From Aquabacterium fontiphilum (lineage in GTDB: Bacteria > Pseudomonadota > Gammaproteobacteria > Burkholderiales > Burkholderiaceae_C): a DNA stretch of 64,000 nucleotides. Positions within the stretch are counted from its first letter, which is position 1. Every line of letters starts with the position of its first letter. The stretch lies in assembly GCF_009909205.1 (NCBI RefSeq), contig NZ_JAAAPN010000012.1, positions 85,838 to 149,837 of the forward strand. Reading direction: 5' to 3'. The notes beneath the pieces were generated by a model. That model made no database searches, was not told where the DNA came from, and saw only the letters and a list, made by a program, of their open reading frames with translations. Below, piece by piece: positions 26,364-35,160 of this stretch. Made by a program: the position numbers and the translations under genes.

Positions 26364-26378
26364 TGGCCCATAACTTGC
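26364..26378 (+). promoter_or_regulatory. Sigma-54-type promoter upstream of the first transglutaminase operon
   Basis: TTGGCCCATAACTTGC has the GG-N10-GC spacing of a -24/-12 promoter: GG at 26365-26366 and GC at 26377-26378. The -12 TTGC is exact and the -24 matches TGGCAC at five of six. Transcription would start near 26390, 45 bases before the GTG. A possible NtrC-type site, TTCACC-N5-GGTGAT (26260-26276), lies about 120 bases upstream, inside the end of the TetR gene. Confidence 0.55.
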
Positions 26379-26434
26379 GTGTGCCATGGGTGGCGCCCGC
26401 TCGACCTGGCGGGTGACTTCTGCCGGAGATCCGA

Positions 26435-29400
26435 GTGTCCATCCACGTCGCCCTCAACCACGTCACCCACTACCGCTATGACCGTCCCGTCAGCCTGTCG
26501 CCTCAGGTGATCCGGCTGCGTCCCGCGCCACACTGTCGCACGCGCATCCTGTCGTACTCGATGCGGGTCGAGCCGGTGGTGCACTTCATCAACTGGCAGC
26601 AGGATCCGTTTTCCAACCACCTGGCCCGCCTGGTGTTCCCGGAGAAGACGACCGAGTTCAAGATCACCGTTGATCTGGTGGCCGAAATGGCCGTCTACAA
26701 CCCGTTCGACTTCTTTCTCGAGCCGCACGCCGAGCACTATCCGTTCACCTACGACGCAGCCTCGCTGCATGACCTGCAGCCTTATCTGGCCAAGGTGGAG
26801 CCCGCGCCGGCCTTCCAGGCCTTCCTCGACAGCATAGAAGTGCCTGGTGCCGACGAGGTGCGCACCATCGATTTTCTGGTGGGGCTGAACCAGCGGCTGC
26901 AGCGCGAGATCGCCTACACCATCCGAATGGAGCCCGGCGTGCAGACGCCGGAAGAGACACTGACGCTGAAGTCCGGCTCATGCCGTGATACCGGCTGGTT
27001 GCTGGTGCAGGCGCTGCGCCACATGGGGCTGGCGGCACGCTTTGTGTCCGGCTATCTCATCCAACTCAAGGCCGATGTGGCCGCACTGGATGGCCCGTCA
27101 GGTACGGAGGTTGATTTTACCGACCTGCACGCCTGGTGTGAGGTTTTTCTACCGGGTGCGGGCTGGATCGGGCTGGATCCGACCTCGGGCTTGCTGGCCG
27201 GCGAGGGCCACATTCCTGTGGCCTGCACGCCCGACCCGACGGGGGCAGCCCCCGTCACGGGCGCGGTGGACGAATGCGAATGCGAGTTTGATCACCACAT
27301 GGCCATCACGCGCATCTACGAGAGTCCGCGCGTGACCAAACCGTATACCGATGCCCAGTGGCAGGCGGTGGATGCGCTGGGCCGGGCAGTCGATGCGCAA
27401 TTGCAGCAAGGCGATGTGCGCCTGACCATGGGCGGCGAGCCCACTTTTGTATCCGTGGACGACCGCGATGGTGCTGAGTGGAACACCGACGCCCTCGGCC
27501 CGACCAAGCGGGGCCTGGCGACCACACTCGTGCACAAACTGCGCGCCCGCTATGGCGAGGGCGGGTTTCTGCACTTCGGCCAGGGCAAGTGGTATCCCGG
27601 CGAACAGTTGCCGCGCTGGGCGCTGTCGATCTTCTGGCGAGCCGATGGCCAGCCATGCTGGCATGACCCCTCGTTGTTCGCCGACGAGCGCAACAGCGTG
27701 CACTACACCACCGAGGACGCCAAGCTGTTCATCGACACCCTGGCCACCCGGCTCGGCGTGGGGACGGCCCACGTGCAGACGGGCTACGAGGACACTTGGT
27801 ACTACCTGTGGCGCGAGCGTCGACTGCCGGTCAACGTCGACCCGCTCGATGCCCGGCTCGACGATGAGCTCGAGCGCGTGCGCCTGCGCCGCGTGTTCGA
27901 CCAAGGGCTCAACCATCAGGTCGGCTATGCGCTGCCGCTCAAGCGCGACTGGGGTGTCGGCACGGTGGGCCCGCGCTGGATCACCGGGCCGTGGTTCTTT
28001 CGGGACGAGCGCATGTACCTGATCCCGGGCGATTCGTCCATGGGCTACCGGCTGCCGCTGGATTCCTTACCCTGGGTAACACGGGGGGACTACCCGTTTG
28101 TGCATGCCCACGATCCCTTCTCGCCCAAGGAGGCCTTGCCCGATGCGGGGCAACTGCGCGCCCAGTACGGCGCCCACCAGGTCGGAGGCGGGTTTGCCGA
28201 AGGCGGCACCGTGACCCAGCAGGCGCTGGGGCTGCGCCACGGTGCCAGCGAAGGCGTCAATGGTGAGTGGGGCAGCCTGCCAGCCAATCCATCGGCGCAC
28301 CTGGGGCAAGGCCATCCAAGCAGCGCCAGGGCGACCGTGGCGCCGGACAAACGCCCCGAGCGCTTCGAGTCGGCCCATTGGATCACCCGCACGGCCTTGT
28401 GCGTGGAAGTGCGCAACCCCGACCGGGCCAGCGGCCCCAAGGTCGAGACCGAGGGCCCAGGCGGGGGCGTGATGTATGTGTTCATGCCGCCACTGAGCAG
28501 CCTGGACGACTACCTCGACCTGCTTGCCGCTGTTGAGGCCACTGCGGCCGAGCTGGGCATGCACATCGTGCTGGAAGGCTATCCGCCCCCACGCGACCCG
28601 CGGCTGAAGGTGCTGCAGGTCACGCCCGATCCCGGCGTCATCGAGGTGAACATCCATCCCGCGCATGACTGGGACGAGTTGGTGGACCACACCGAGTTCC
28701 TCTACCAGGCCGCACACGAAACGCGGCTGTCCACCGAGAAGTTCATGGTCGACGGCCGCCACACCGGCACGGGGGGCGGCAACCACTTCGTGCTGGGCGG
28801 GGCGACGCCGGCCGACAGCCCCTTCCTGCGCCGGCCTGACCTGCTGGCGTCGTTGTTGACCTTCTGGCACAACCATCCTTCTCTGTCCTACCTGTTCTCG
28901 GGTCTGTTCATCGGTCCGACCAGTCAGGCGCCGCGCATCGATGAGGCCCGCACCGACCAGGTGTACGAAGTCGAGATCGGCCTGAAGGAGATCGAGCGAC
29001 AGCTGGCCATCTGGGGTCAGTGTCCGCCTTGGCTGATCGACCGTACGCTGCGCAACCTGTTGATCGACGCGACCGGTAACACCCACCGCAGCGAGTTCTG
29101 CATCGACAAACTGTACTCGCCGGACGGGCCGACCGGCCGCCTGGGCCTGCTGGAGCTGCGTGCGTTCGAGATGCCGCCGCACGCCAGGATGAGCCTGGTG
29201 CAGCAACTGCTGTTGCGTGCGCTGATCGCCTGGTTCTGGCGCGAGCCCTACACCGGCCACGGCGCGCAGCGTTTGACCCGCTGGGGCACTGCCTTGCACG
29301 ATCGCTTCATGCTGCCGGCCTTTGTCGAGCAGGATTTCGCCGACGTACTGGCCGAGCTCCATCAGGCCGGCTACGCCTTCGAGCCTGAGTGGTTTGCGCC

Positions 29401-29968
29401 GCATCTCGAGTTCCGTTTCCCCTTCATCGGCGACATCGCCGTCGGCGGGCTGAGGTTGACGTTGCGCAACGCGCTGGAGCCCTGGCACGTGATGGGCGAA
29501 GAGGGGGCGCCGGGTGGTACCGTGCGCTACGTGGACTCGTCGATGGAGCGCGTCGAAGTGCGGGTGACCGGCCTCAACGGCAACCGCCATGTCGTCACGG
29601 TCAACGGCCATGTGTTGCCGCTGCACCCCACCGGGCGCGTGGGCGAGTTCGTTGCGGGGGTGCGTTATCGGGCCTGGCAGCCGCCTTCTTGCCTGCATCC
29701 CACCATCGGCGTCGACGCACCGCTGACCATCGACGTCGTCGACAGCTGGCTGCAGCGTTCGATCGGCGGGTGTCAGTACCACGTCGCTCATCCTGGCGGT
29801 CGCAACTACGACACCTTCCCGATCAACGCCTACGAGGCCGAGAGTCGTCGGCTGGCGCGCTTCTTCCGCATGGGCCACACGCCGGGCAAGATGCTGGTCA
29901 AACCCTTGATGCCGGGCATCGAGCATCCGCTTACACTGGATTTGCGGCGCGCCAAGACGGCGGCCTGA
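26435..29968 (+). CDS. Large transglutaminase-like protein with DUF2126 domain
   Basis: A 1177-residue cytoplasmic protein. Residues 1-80 form the bacterial transglutaminase N-terminal domain (VALNHVTHYRYDRPVSLSPQ). The papain-like transglutaminase core follows with catalytic C183 in SGSCRDTG, H232 in LHAWCEV and D248 in GLDPTSG, so it is probably an active thiol peptidase or amidase. From about residue 300 to the end is DUF2126 (MGGEPTFVSVDDRDG, GGGNHFVLGG, a module always seen with such transglutaminases). The GTG start has GGAG six bases upstream. It opens an operon with an ATP-grasp/alpha-E fusion and a second transglutaminase, preceded by a sigma-54-type promoter. Confidence 0.9.
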   Translation: MSIHVALNHVTHYRYDRPVSLSPQVIRLRPAPHCRTRILSYSMRVEPVVHFINWQQDPFSNHLARLVFPEKTTEFKITVDLVAEMAVYNPFDFFLEPHAEHYPFTYDAASLHDLQPYLAKVEPAPAFQAFLDSIEVPGADEVRTIDFLVGLNQRLQREIAYTIRMEPGVQTPEETLTLKSGSCRDTGWLLVQALRHMGLAARFVSGYLIQLKADVAALDGPSGTEVDFTDLHAWCEVFLPGAGWIGLDPTSGLLAGEGHIPVACTPDPTGAAPVTGAVDECECEFDHHMAITRIYESPRVTKPYTDAQWQAVDALGRAVDAQLQQGDVRLTMGGEPTFVSVDDRDGAEWNTDALGPTKRGLATTLVHKLRARYGEGGFLHFGQGKWYPGEQLPRWALSIFWRADGQPCWHDPSLFADERNSVHYTTEDAKLFIDTLATRLGVGTAHVQTGYEDTWYYLWRERRLPVNVDPLDARLDDELERVRLRRVFDQGLNHQVGYALPLKRDWGVGTVGPRWITGPWFFRDERMYLIPGDSSMGYRLPLDSLPWVTRGDYPFVHAHDPFSPKEALPDAGQLRAQYGAHQVGGGFAEGGTVTQQALGLRHGASEGVNGEWGSLPANPSAHLGQGHPSSARATVAPDKRPERFESAHWITRTALCVEVRNPDRASGPKVETEGPGGGVMYVFMPPLSSLDDYLDLLAAVEATAAELGMHIVLEGYPPPRDPRLKVLQVTPDPGVIEVNIHPAHDWDELVDHTEFLYQAAHETRLSTEKFMVDGRHTGTGGGNHFVLGGATPADSPFLRRPDLLASLLTFWHNHPSLSYLFSGLFIGPTSQAPRIDEARTDQVYEVEIGLKEIERQLAIWGQCPPWLIDRTLRNLLIDATGNTHRSEFCIDKLYSPDGPTGRLGLLELRAFEMPPHARMSLVQQLLLRALIAWFWREPYTGHGAQRLTRWGTALHDRFMLPAFVEQDFADVLAELHQAGYAFEPEWFAPHLEFRFPFIGDIAVGGLRLTLRNALEPWHVMGEEGAPGGTVRYVDSSMERVEVRVTGLNGNRHVVTVNGHVLPLHPTGRVGEFVAGVRYRAWQPPSCLHPTIGVDAPLTIDVVDSWLQRSIGGCQYHVAHPGGRNYDTFPINAYEAESRRLARFFRMGHTPGKMLVKPLMPGIEHPLTLDLRRAKTAA

Positions 29969-29982
29969 CGCCGGTTGCCTGA

Positions 29983-32598
29983 ATGTCTTCCTCCCTGCAG
30001 TTGTTTGATGATCCCGTTCCCGCGCCTCAGGTGGCGCAGGATCTGCTGCGCCGCGCCCGGCCTGCCGATGGGGGCCACCATGACGAGCTGCGTGAGGAAG
30101 ACGGCAGCCTGCGTGCACCCTGGCGGCAGTTTGCGGCCCATCTGGGAGCGCCGCTCGACGATCTGGAGCGTCGTCGCGAGTTGCTCAGTCGGCAGATCAG
30201 GGAAGACGGCGTCACCTACAACGTCTATGGCGATGCGGGGCCGAGCCGGCCTTGGTCGCTTGATGTGCTGCCTCGCATCGTGGACGCCCAGGAGTGGCGC
30301 GCACTGGAGCGGGGCGTGGCACAACGCGCGCGGCTGCTCAACGAGATCCTGCTTGATTGTTACGGCGAGCAGGCGCTTCTGCAGCGCGCCATGCTGCCCG
30401 CCGCGCTCGTGCTGGGGCACCCTGGCTACACCCGCGCCCTGCATGGTGTGCGCCCGCCAGGCGACGTCTACCTGCATGTGATGGCCTTTGACTTGGTGCG
30501 GGGCCCCGACGGGGCCTGGTGGGTGGTGTCGCAGCGCACGCAGGCGCCCTCGGGGTTGGGCTATGTGATGCAGAACCGGCTCATCGTCTCTCGGCTTTTT
30601 CCCGAGGCTTACCGCCAAATGAGCGTGCAGCACCTGGCCGGAAGCTACCGGCGCATGGTGGACAACGTCAGCCGGCTGGCCGCCGCCTGCAGTGGCCAGG
30701 AGGCGCCCAGGTTGGCGCTGCTCACGCCTGGTCCGTTCAACGAGACTTACTTCGAGCACGCCTACCTGGCCCGTTACCTCGGCCTGCCGCTCGTCGAAGG
30801 CGGCGATCTGGTGGTGCGTGACGAGCGCGTGTTCCTCAAGACCGTGCAGGGGCTGGAGCCCATCCATGGCTTGCTGCGCCGACTGGACGACGATTTCTGC
30901 GACCCGCTCGAGCTGCGCGCCGACTCCACGCTGGGCGTGCCCGGTCTGATGCAGGCGGTACGGGCGGGCAACGTGGTCCTTGCCAACGCGCTGGGCACCG
31001 GCTTTGTCGAGTCGCCTGCCATCCATGGCTTCCTGCCCGCTTTGTCAGAGCACCTGCTGGGCGAGCCGCTGGCCTTGCCTTCGCTGCCTACGTGGTGGTG
31101 CGGCGAGGCGGCCGTGTGGGGCGCCGTACAGGACGAGCTGGTCGAACATGTGATCCGCCCGAGTTTTCCGCTGCAGGCGACGGTCGGCTTCGGGCACGAT
31201 GCGTTGCGCGCGGGTGCAGATGCGGTCGTGGCGCGCACGCTGACCGAGCCGCAACTCGCGGCCTGGCGCGACCGCATCAGCCGCCGGCCTGCCGATTACA
31301 CGCTGCAGCGCTTCCAGCCCTATGCCCAGACGCCGGTGTGGGACGGTGGGGTGGTGCGCATGCGCAGCGCCTCGCTGCGCGTGTATGCGCTGGCCGATGG
31401 CGAGGGCGGCTGGCATGTGCTGCCCGGCGGCATGACGCGCATCGCCACACGCGACTCCGGACCGGTTTCGATGCAACTGGGTGGATCCAGCCTCGACACC
31501 TGGGTGTTGACCGAAGGGCCGGTTGACACCTTCTCGATGCTCAGCCGCGGCTTGCGGCTGGATGATCTGGTGCAGCGCCAACGTCCGGTGGCCAGCCGCA
31601 CCGCCGAGAACCTCTTCTGGATGGGGCGCTACACCGAGCGGGCTGAGTTGCAACTGCGACTGGTGCAGGCGTTGGTCGACCTGCGCGCCAGCGACGACGA
31701 TCCCCATCCCGCGTCCCTGCTAGCCCTGTCGGCCTTGTTTCACAGCAACGGGTTGGTGCCCAGCGGCGTGCCCGATCTGGTGAAGTCGCCACGCGTGTTC
31801 GAGCGTGCTGTGCTTGATGCGCTGCAGGACGAACAAGCCGGCGGCGGCGCGTACAGCATCGGCTTCAACCTGGCCGCCATCGAGCGCGCGGCGCAGGCGC
31901 TGCGCGAGCGCCTGTCGCCCGCGCATGGCCGCCTGCTGCGCCAGATGCGCGAGGATTTCCAGCAGCAGTTGGCGGCAATGGCACCGGGCGAGCCGACCTC
32001 CGGGACGCCCCTGCCGAGCGACCCTTCGGCCATCCAGGATGCGCTCGATCACCTCGCCACCCTGCTGTCGGCCGCCACGGGCGCCCAGTCCGACCGCATG
32101 ACGCGCGATGCTGGCTGGCGCTTGCTGACGGTAGGGCGGCTCACCGAGCGTCTTGTGGCCCACACCGGCATGCTCAAGGCGTTCTGGGAGGCAGGGGCTT
32201 TGAACCAGCCGCAGGGCTTTGACCTGCTGCTCGATCTGTTTGACAGCGCCATCACCTTCCGCGCCCGGTTTCAGCGGCGGCTTGAGACGCCGGCCCTGCT
32301 GGCGCTGCTGGTGCTGGATGAGGCCAACCCCCGCGCGCTGGCCTGCGTGCTTCGTCGCCTGCGCACCGAGATCGGCAAGCTGCCTGCGCGCGGCATGGAG
32401 ACGGCCGATCTGCTGGCGCTGCTGCCACATCAGGGCGTGGGTCTGGGCCTGCCGGAGCTTTGCGACCCCGCTCGCGGTGACGACGCTGTGATGGGCATGC
32501 TCAACCGCTTGCTGGACGCCGGCTGGCGCCTGTCAGACGAAGTGGGGCGGCTGTACTTCGCCCACGCCGAGCCCAACGATGCCATGGTGAGTGCATGA
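29983..32598 (+). CDS. Fusion of circularly permuted ATP-grasp and alpha-E domains
   Basis: An 871-residue protein. Residues 1 to about 520 are a circularly permuted ATP-grasp domain (DUF404/DUF407): EDGVTYNVYGD, SGLGYVMQNRL, LLTPGPFNETYFEHAYLARYLGLPLVEGGDL, RLDDDFCDPLELR. From about residue 535 an alpha-E (DUF403) domain begins at SRTAENLFWMGRYTERAE and runs to the C-terminus. The separate genes further down the window show where the boundary lies. ATP-grasp enzymes make amide bonds with ATP, so this may be a peptide ligase; alpha-E is an all-helical partner of unknown role. The stop overlaps the next gene as ATGA. Confidence 0.9.
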   Translation: MSSSLQLFDDPVPAPQVAQDLLRRARPADGGHHDELREEDGSLRAPWRQFAAHLGAPLDDLERRRELLSRQIREDGVTYNVYGDAGPSRPWSLDVLPRIVDAQEWRALERGVAQRARLLNEILLDCYGEQALLQRAMLPAALVLGHPGYTRALHGVRPPGDVYLHVMAFDLVRGPDGAWWVVSQRTQAPSGLGYVMQNRLIVSRLFPEAYRQMSVQHLAGSYRRMVDNVSRLAAACSGQEAPRLALLTPGPFNETYFEHAYLARYLGLPLVEGGDLVVRDERVFLKTVQGLEPIHGLLRRLDDDFCDPLELRADSTLGVPGLMQAVRAGNVVLANALGTGFVESPAIHGFLPALSEHLLGEPLALPSLPTWWCGEAAVWGAVQDELVEHVIRPSFPLQATVGFGHDALRAGADAVVARTLTEPQLAAWRDRISRRPADYTLQRFQPYAQTPVWDGGVVRMRSASLRVYALADGEGGWHVLPGGMTRIATRDSGPVSMQLGGSSLDTWVLTEGPVDTFSMLSRGLRLDDLVQRQRPVASRTAENLFWMGRYTERAELQLRLVQALVDLRASDDDPHPASLLALSALFHSNGLVPSGVPDLVKSPRVFERAVLDALQDEQAGGGAYSIGFNLAAIERAAQALRERLSPAHGRLLRQMREDFQQQLAAMAPGEPTSGTPLPSDPSAIQDALDHLATLLSAATGAQSDRMTRDAGWRLLTVGRLTERLVAHTGMLKAFWEAGALNQPQGFDLLLDLFDSAITFRARFQRRLETPALLALLVLDEANPRALACVLRRLRTEIGKLPARGMETADLLALLPHQGVGLGLPELCDPARGDDAVMGMLNRLLDAGWRLSDEVGRLYFAHAEPNDAMVSA

Positions 32599-33554
32599 CC
32601 ACGCTGCTGCCAGATGTGCCCGCCGCATCCGAGGTCGCCCGCCTGACCGTCGAACACGAGACCTGCTACGAGTACGCGCAGCCGGTCGACCAGGCGCAGC
32701 ACATCGCCTGCCTGCGGCCGCTGAGCGATGCCGGACAGACGCTGCTGCAGTTCGACATGGCCGTCTCGCCTGCGCCAGCGCAGCACAGCCTGCGGCGCGA
32801 TGTGCATGGCAACAGCCGCGCCTACTTTGCGCTGCACGCGCCGCACCATGAACTCAAGGTGGTGGCCCGCAGTGTGGTGGCGGTGCGCGAGCGCTATGCA
32901 GGACTCGACCGTGAAGCGGGCCCCCGGTGTGCCGACGTGCGCGAGCGCCTGGTCTACCGCGCGCAGGCGCCATTTGTGCCCGCCAGCGAGTTCCTTTTCG
33001 CCTCGCCTTATGCGCCCGTGCAGTCCGAGCTCAAGCGCTATGCCGACGTGTCGCTGCGGCCTGAGCGTCCGCTGGTGGCGGCAGTGCTCGACCTGATGCA
33101 CCGCATCCATGCGGATTTCGAGTATGCCCCCGCGTCGACTGACATTTCCACGCCGGTCGTGGAAGTGCTGCGTCAGCGCAAGGGCGTCTGCCAGGACTTC
33201 GCCCATCTGATGATCGCCTGCTTGCGCTCATGGGGACTGGCGGCGCGCTACGTGAGCGGCTACCTGCTCACCCAGCCGCCGCCCGGCCAGGCCCCGCTGG
33301 TCGGGGCCGACGCCTCGCATGCTTGGGTCAGCGTCTGGGTGCCCGGTCTGGCGCACCAGACTGCGGGCGAGTGGCTTGATCTGGATCCCACCAATGACTG
33401 TGTCCCGGGACGGCACCACGTCCGCGTGGCCCAGGGGCGCGACTTCGGCGACGTGACGCCCCTGCGGGGAGTGATCCGAGGCGGCGGTCGGCACACGCTT
33501 TTGGTGCGCGTTACCACCCGGCTGCAAGACATACCGGGTAGCCCGGCTGTTTGA
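32595..33554 (+). CDS. Transglutaminase-like cysteine peptidase
   Basis: A 319-residue protein with the bacterial transglutaminase N-terminal domain (residues 1-90, LTVEHETCYEYAQPVDQAQH) and catalytic core. The triad is C199 in KGVCQDFAH, H242 in SHAWVSVW and D264 in LDLDPTND. It is shorter than the first transglutaminase of the operon and has no DUF2126. Members beside ATP-grasp/alpha-E pairs are predicted to cut or transfer amide bonds made by the ATP-grasp partner. It is the last gene of the first operon, followed by a 158-base regulatory gap. Confidence 0.9.
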   Translation: MTTLLPDVPAASEVARLTVEHETCYEYAQPVDQAQHIACLRPLSDAGQTLLQFDMAVSPAPAQHSLRRDVHGNSRAYFALHAPHHELKVVARSVVAVRERYAGLDREAGPRCADVRERLVYRAQAPFVPASEFLFASPYAPVQSELKRYADVSLRPERPLVAAVLDLMHRIHADFEYAPASTDISTPVVEVLRQRKGVCQDFAHLMIACLRSWGLAARYVSGYLLTQPPPGQAPLVGADASHAWVSVWVPGLAHQTAGEWLDLDPTNDCVPGRHHVRVAQGRDFGDVTPLRGVIRGGGRHTLLVRVTTRLQDIPGSPAV

Positions 33555-33556
33555 AC

Positions 33557-33594
33557 TGCACCAAAGTGGTGACAAACTGCCCCGATTGGTGGCA
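33557..33594 (+). promoter_or_regulatory. Two NtrC-like binding sites
   Basis: Site 1 (33557-33573) is TGCACC-AAAGT-GGTGAC, matching the NtrC consensus TGCACC-N5-GGTGCA at 10 of 12 positions. Site 2 (33578-33594) is TGCCCC-GATTG-GTGGCA, about 9 of 12. Centres are 21 bases apart, two DNA turns, and site 1 lies about 112 bases before the predicted sigma-54 start. This is the usual enhancer layout for nitrogen-controlled promoters. Confidence 0.6.
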
Positions 33595-33650
33595 GGATGC
33601 CTTGGGCGCGCCCGAAACCTGTGCCACATCCGCTTGCCTTGCTCACAAGC

Positions 33651-33666
33651 TGGCACAGTCCATGCA
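33651..33666 (+). promoter_or_regulatory. Sigma-54 promoter of the second ATP-grasp/alpha-E operon
   Basis: TGGCACAGTCCATGCA has a perfect -24 element TGGCAC and GC at the right distance (GG at 33652-33653, ten bases, GC at 33664-33665). The -12 reads ATGC instead of TTGC. Predicted start is near 33677, leaving a leader of about 36 bases before the ATG. Paired NtrC-like sites lie upstream. Confidence 0.6.
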
Positions 33667-33712
33667 TCTGCCAGGGTGACCGCAGCTACTTCACCCGGTT
33701 CGGGGATCCTCG

Positions 33713-35149
33713 ATGCGATTTTTCGACGAGATGCACACAGGTGGCGCCGAGGTGCGCGCCCACTACAAGACCTACGATCGCTGGCTGGGCCGTCAGCCCG
33801 CCGAACAGATGCGGTCGCGGCGCGAAGAAGCGGAGATGATCTTCCGCCGTGTGGGGATCACCTTCGCGGTCTATGGCGACAAGGACGAGGACGGCTCGGG
33901 CACCGAGCGCCTCATCCCCTTTGACCTGATTCCGCGCATCATCCCCGCCGCCGAGTGGCGCGAGATGGAAAAGGGGCTCAAGCAGCGTGTCACGGCGCTC
34001 AACCGTTTCCTGCAGGACATCTACCACGACCAGGAAATTCTCAAGGCCGGCGTCATCCCGGCCGAGCCGGTGCTCCACAACGCCCAGTTCCGCAAGGAGA
34101 TGATGGGGCTGAACGTGCCCGGCGGCATCTACTCGGTGATCGCCGGCATCGACATCGTGCGGGCCTGCAACCCTGACGGCAGCGGCACCTACTACGTGCT
34201 GGAAGATAACCTGCGCGTGCCCAGCGGCGTGAGCTACATGCTCGAGAACCGCAAGATGATGATGCGGCTCTTTCCCGAGTTGTTCTCGGAGCACCGCGTG
34301 GCGCCGGTGGCGCATTACCCTGACCTGTTGCTCGACACGCTGCGCGCCGTGGCGCCGGCCGGCGTCAACGAGCCCACCGCCGTGGTGCTCACGCCCGGCA
34401 TGTACAACTCGGCCTATTTCGAGCACGCCTTCCTGGCCCAGCAGATGGGGGTCGAGCTGGTCGAGGGGCAAGACCTCTTCGTCAAGGACGACTTCGTCTA
34501 CATGCGCACCACCCGCGGTCCGCAGCGCGTGGATGTCATCTACCGCCGCGTGGACGACGACTTCATGGACCCCGAGGTCTTCCGCAAGGACTCGACGCTG
34601 GGTGTGGCCGGGCTGCTGCGCGCTTACCGAGCCGGCAACGTGACGCTGGCCAATGCCTTTGGCACCGGGATTGCCGACGACAAGTCCATCTACCCGTACG
34701 TGCCCAAGATGATCGAGTTCTATCTGGGCGAGAAGCCGATCCTGCAAAACGTGCCCACCTACATCTGCCGCGAGCCCGATGACCTGAAGTACACGCTGGA
34801 CAACCTGGCCGAGCTGGTGGTCAAGGAGGTGCACGGCGCTGGGGGCTACGGCATGCTGGTGGGCCCCGCGGCCACCAAGGACGAGGTTGAAACGTTCCGC
34901 AAGGTGTTGCTGGCCAACCCGAGCAACTACATTGCGCAGCCCACGCTGTCGCTGTCGACCTGCCCCACTTATGTGGAAAGCGGCATAGCGCCGCGCCACA
35001 TCGATTTGCGGCCGTTCGTGCTGTCCTCCGGCAAGGAGGTGCAGATGGTGCCCGGCGGGCTGACCCGCGTGGCCCTTAAAGAGGGCTCGCTGGTGGTCAA
35101 CAGCTCTCAAGGCGGCGGCACCAAGGACACCTGGGTGCTCGAAAACTAG
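33713..35149 (+). CDS. Circularly permuted ATP-grasp protein (type 2)
   Basis: A 478-residue stand-alone version of the ATP-grasp half of the fusion protein. Matching landmarks are GITFAVYGDKDEDG, DNLRVPSGVSYMLENRKMMMRL, VVLTPGMYNSAYFEHAFLAQQMGVELVEGQDLFV and RRVDDDFMDPEVFRKDSTLGV. The glycine-rich HGAGGYGMLVGP segment near residue 380 is a likely nucleotide-binding loop. The family is predicted to ligate an amino group to a carboxylate. It begins the second operon, with the alpha-E gene 11 bases behind it. Confidence 0.92.
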   Translation: MRFFDEMHTGGAEVRAHYKTYDRWLGRQPAEQMRSRREEAEMIFRRVGITFAVYGDKDEDGSGTERLIPFDLIPRIIPAAEWREMEKGLKQRVTALNRFLQDIYHDQEILKAGVIPAEPVLHNAQFRKEMMGLNVPGGIYSVIAGIDIVRACNPDGSGTYYVLEDNLRVPSGVSYMLENRKMMMRLFPELFSEHRVAPVAHYPDLLLDTLRAVAPAGVNEPTAVVLTPGMYNSAYFEHAFLAQQMGVELVEGQDLFVKDDFVYMRTTRGPQRVDVIYRRVDDDFMDPEVFRKDSTLGVAGLLRAYRAGNVTLANAFGTGIADDKSIYPYVPKMIEFYLGEKPILQNVPTYICREPDDLKYTLDNLAELVVKEVHGAGGYGMLVGPAATKDEVETFRKVLLANPSNYIAQPTLSLSTCPTYVESGIAPRHIDLRPFVLSSGKEVQMVPGGLTRVALKEGSLVVNSSQGGGTKDTWVLEN

Positions 35150-35160
35150 GAGGGCCAGCC

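Noticed and set aside
28067..30118. Open frame of over 680 codons on the minus strand inside the transglutaminase genes
   Set aside because: His/Gln/Arg-rich translation typical of antisense frames in GC-rich DNA; the opposite strand has clear conserved domains.
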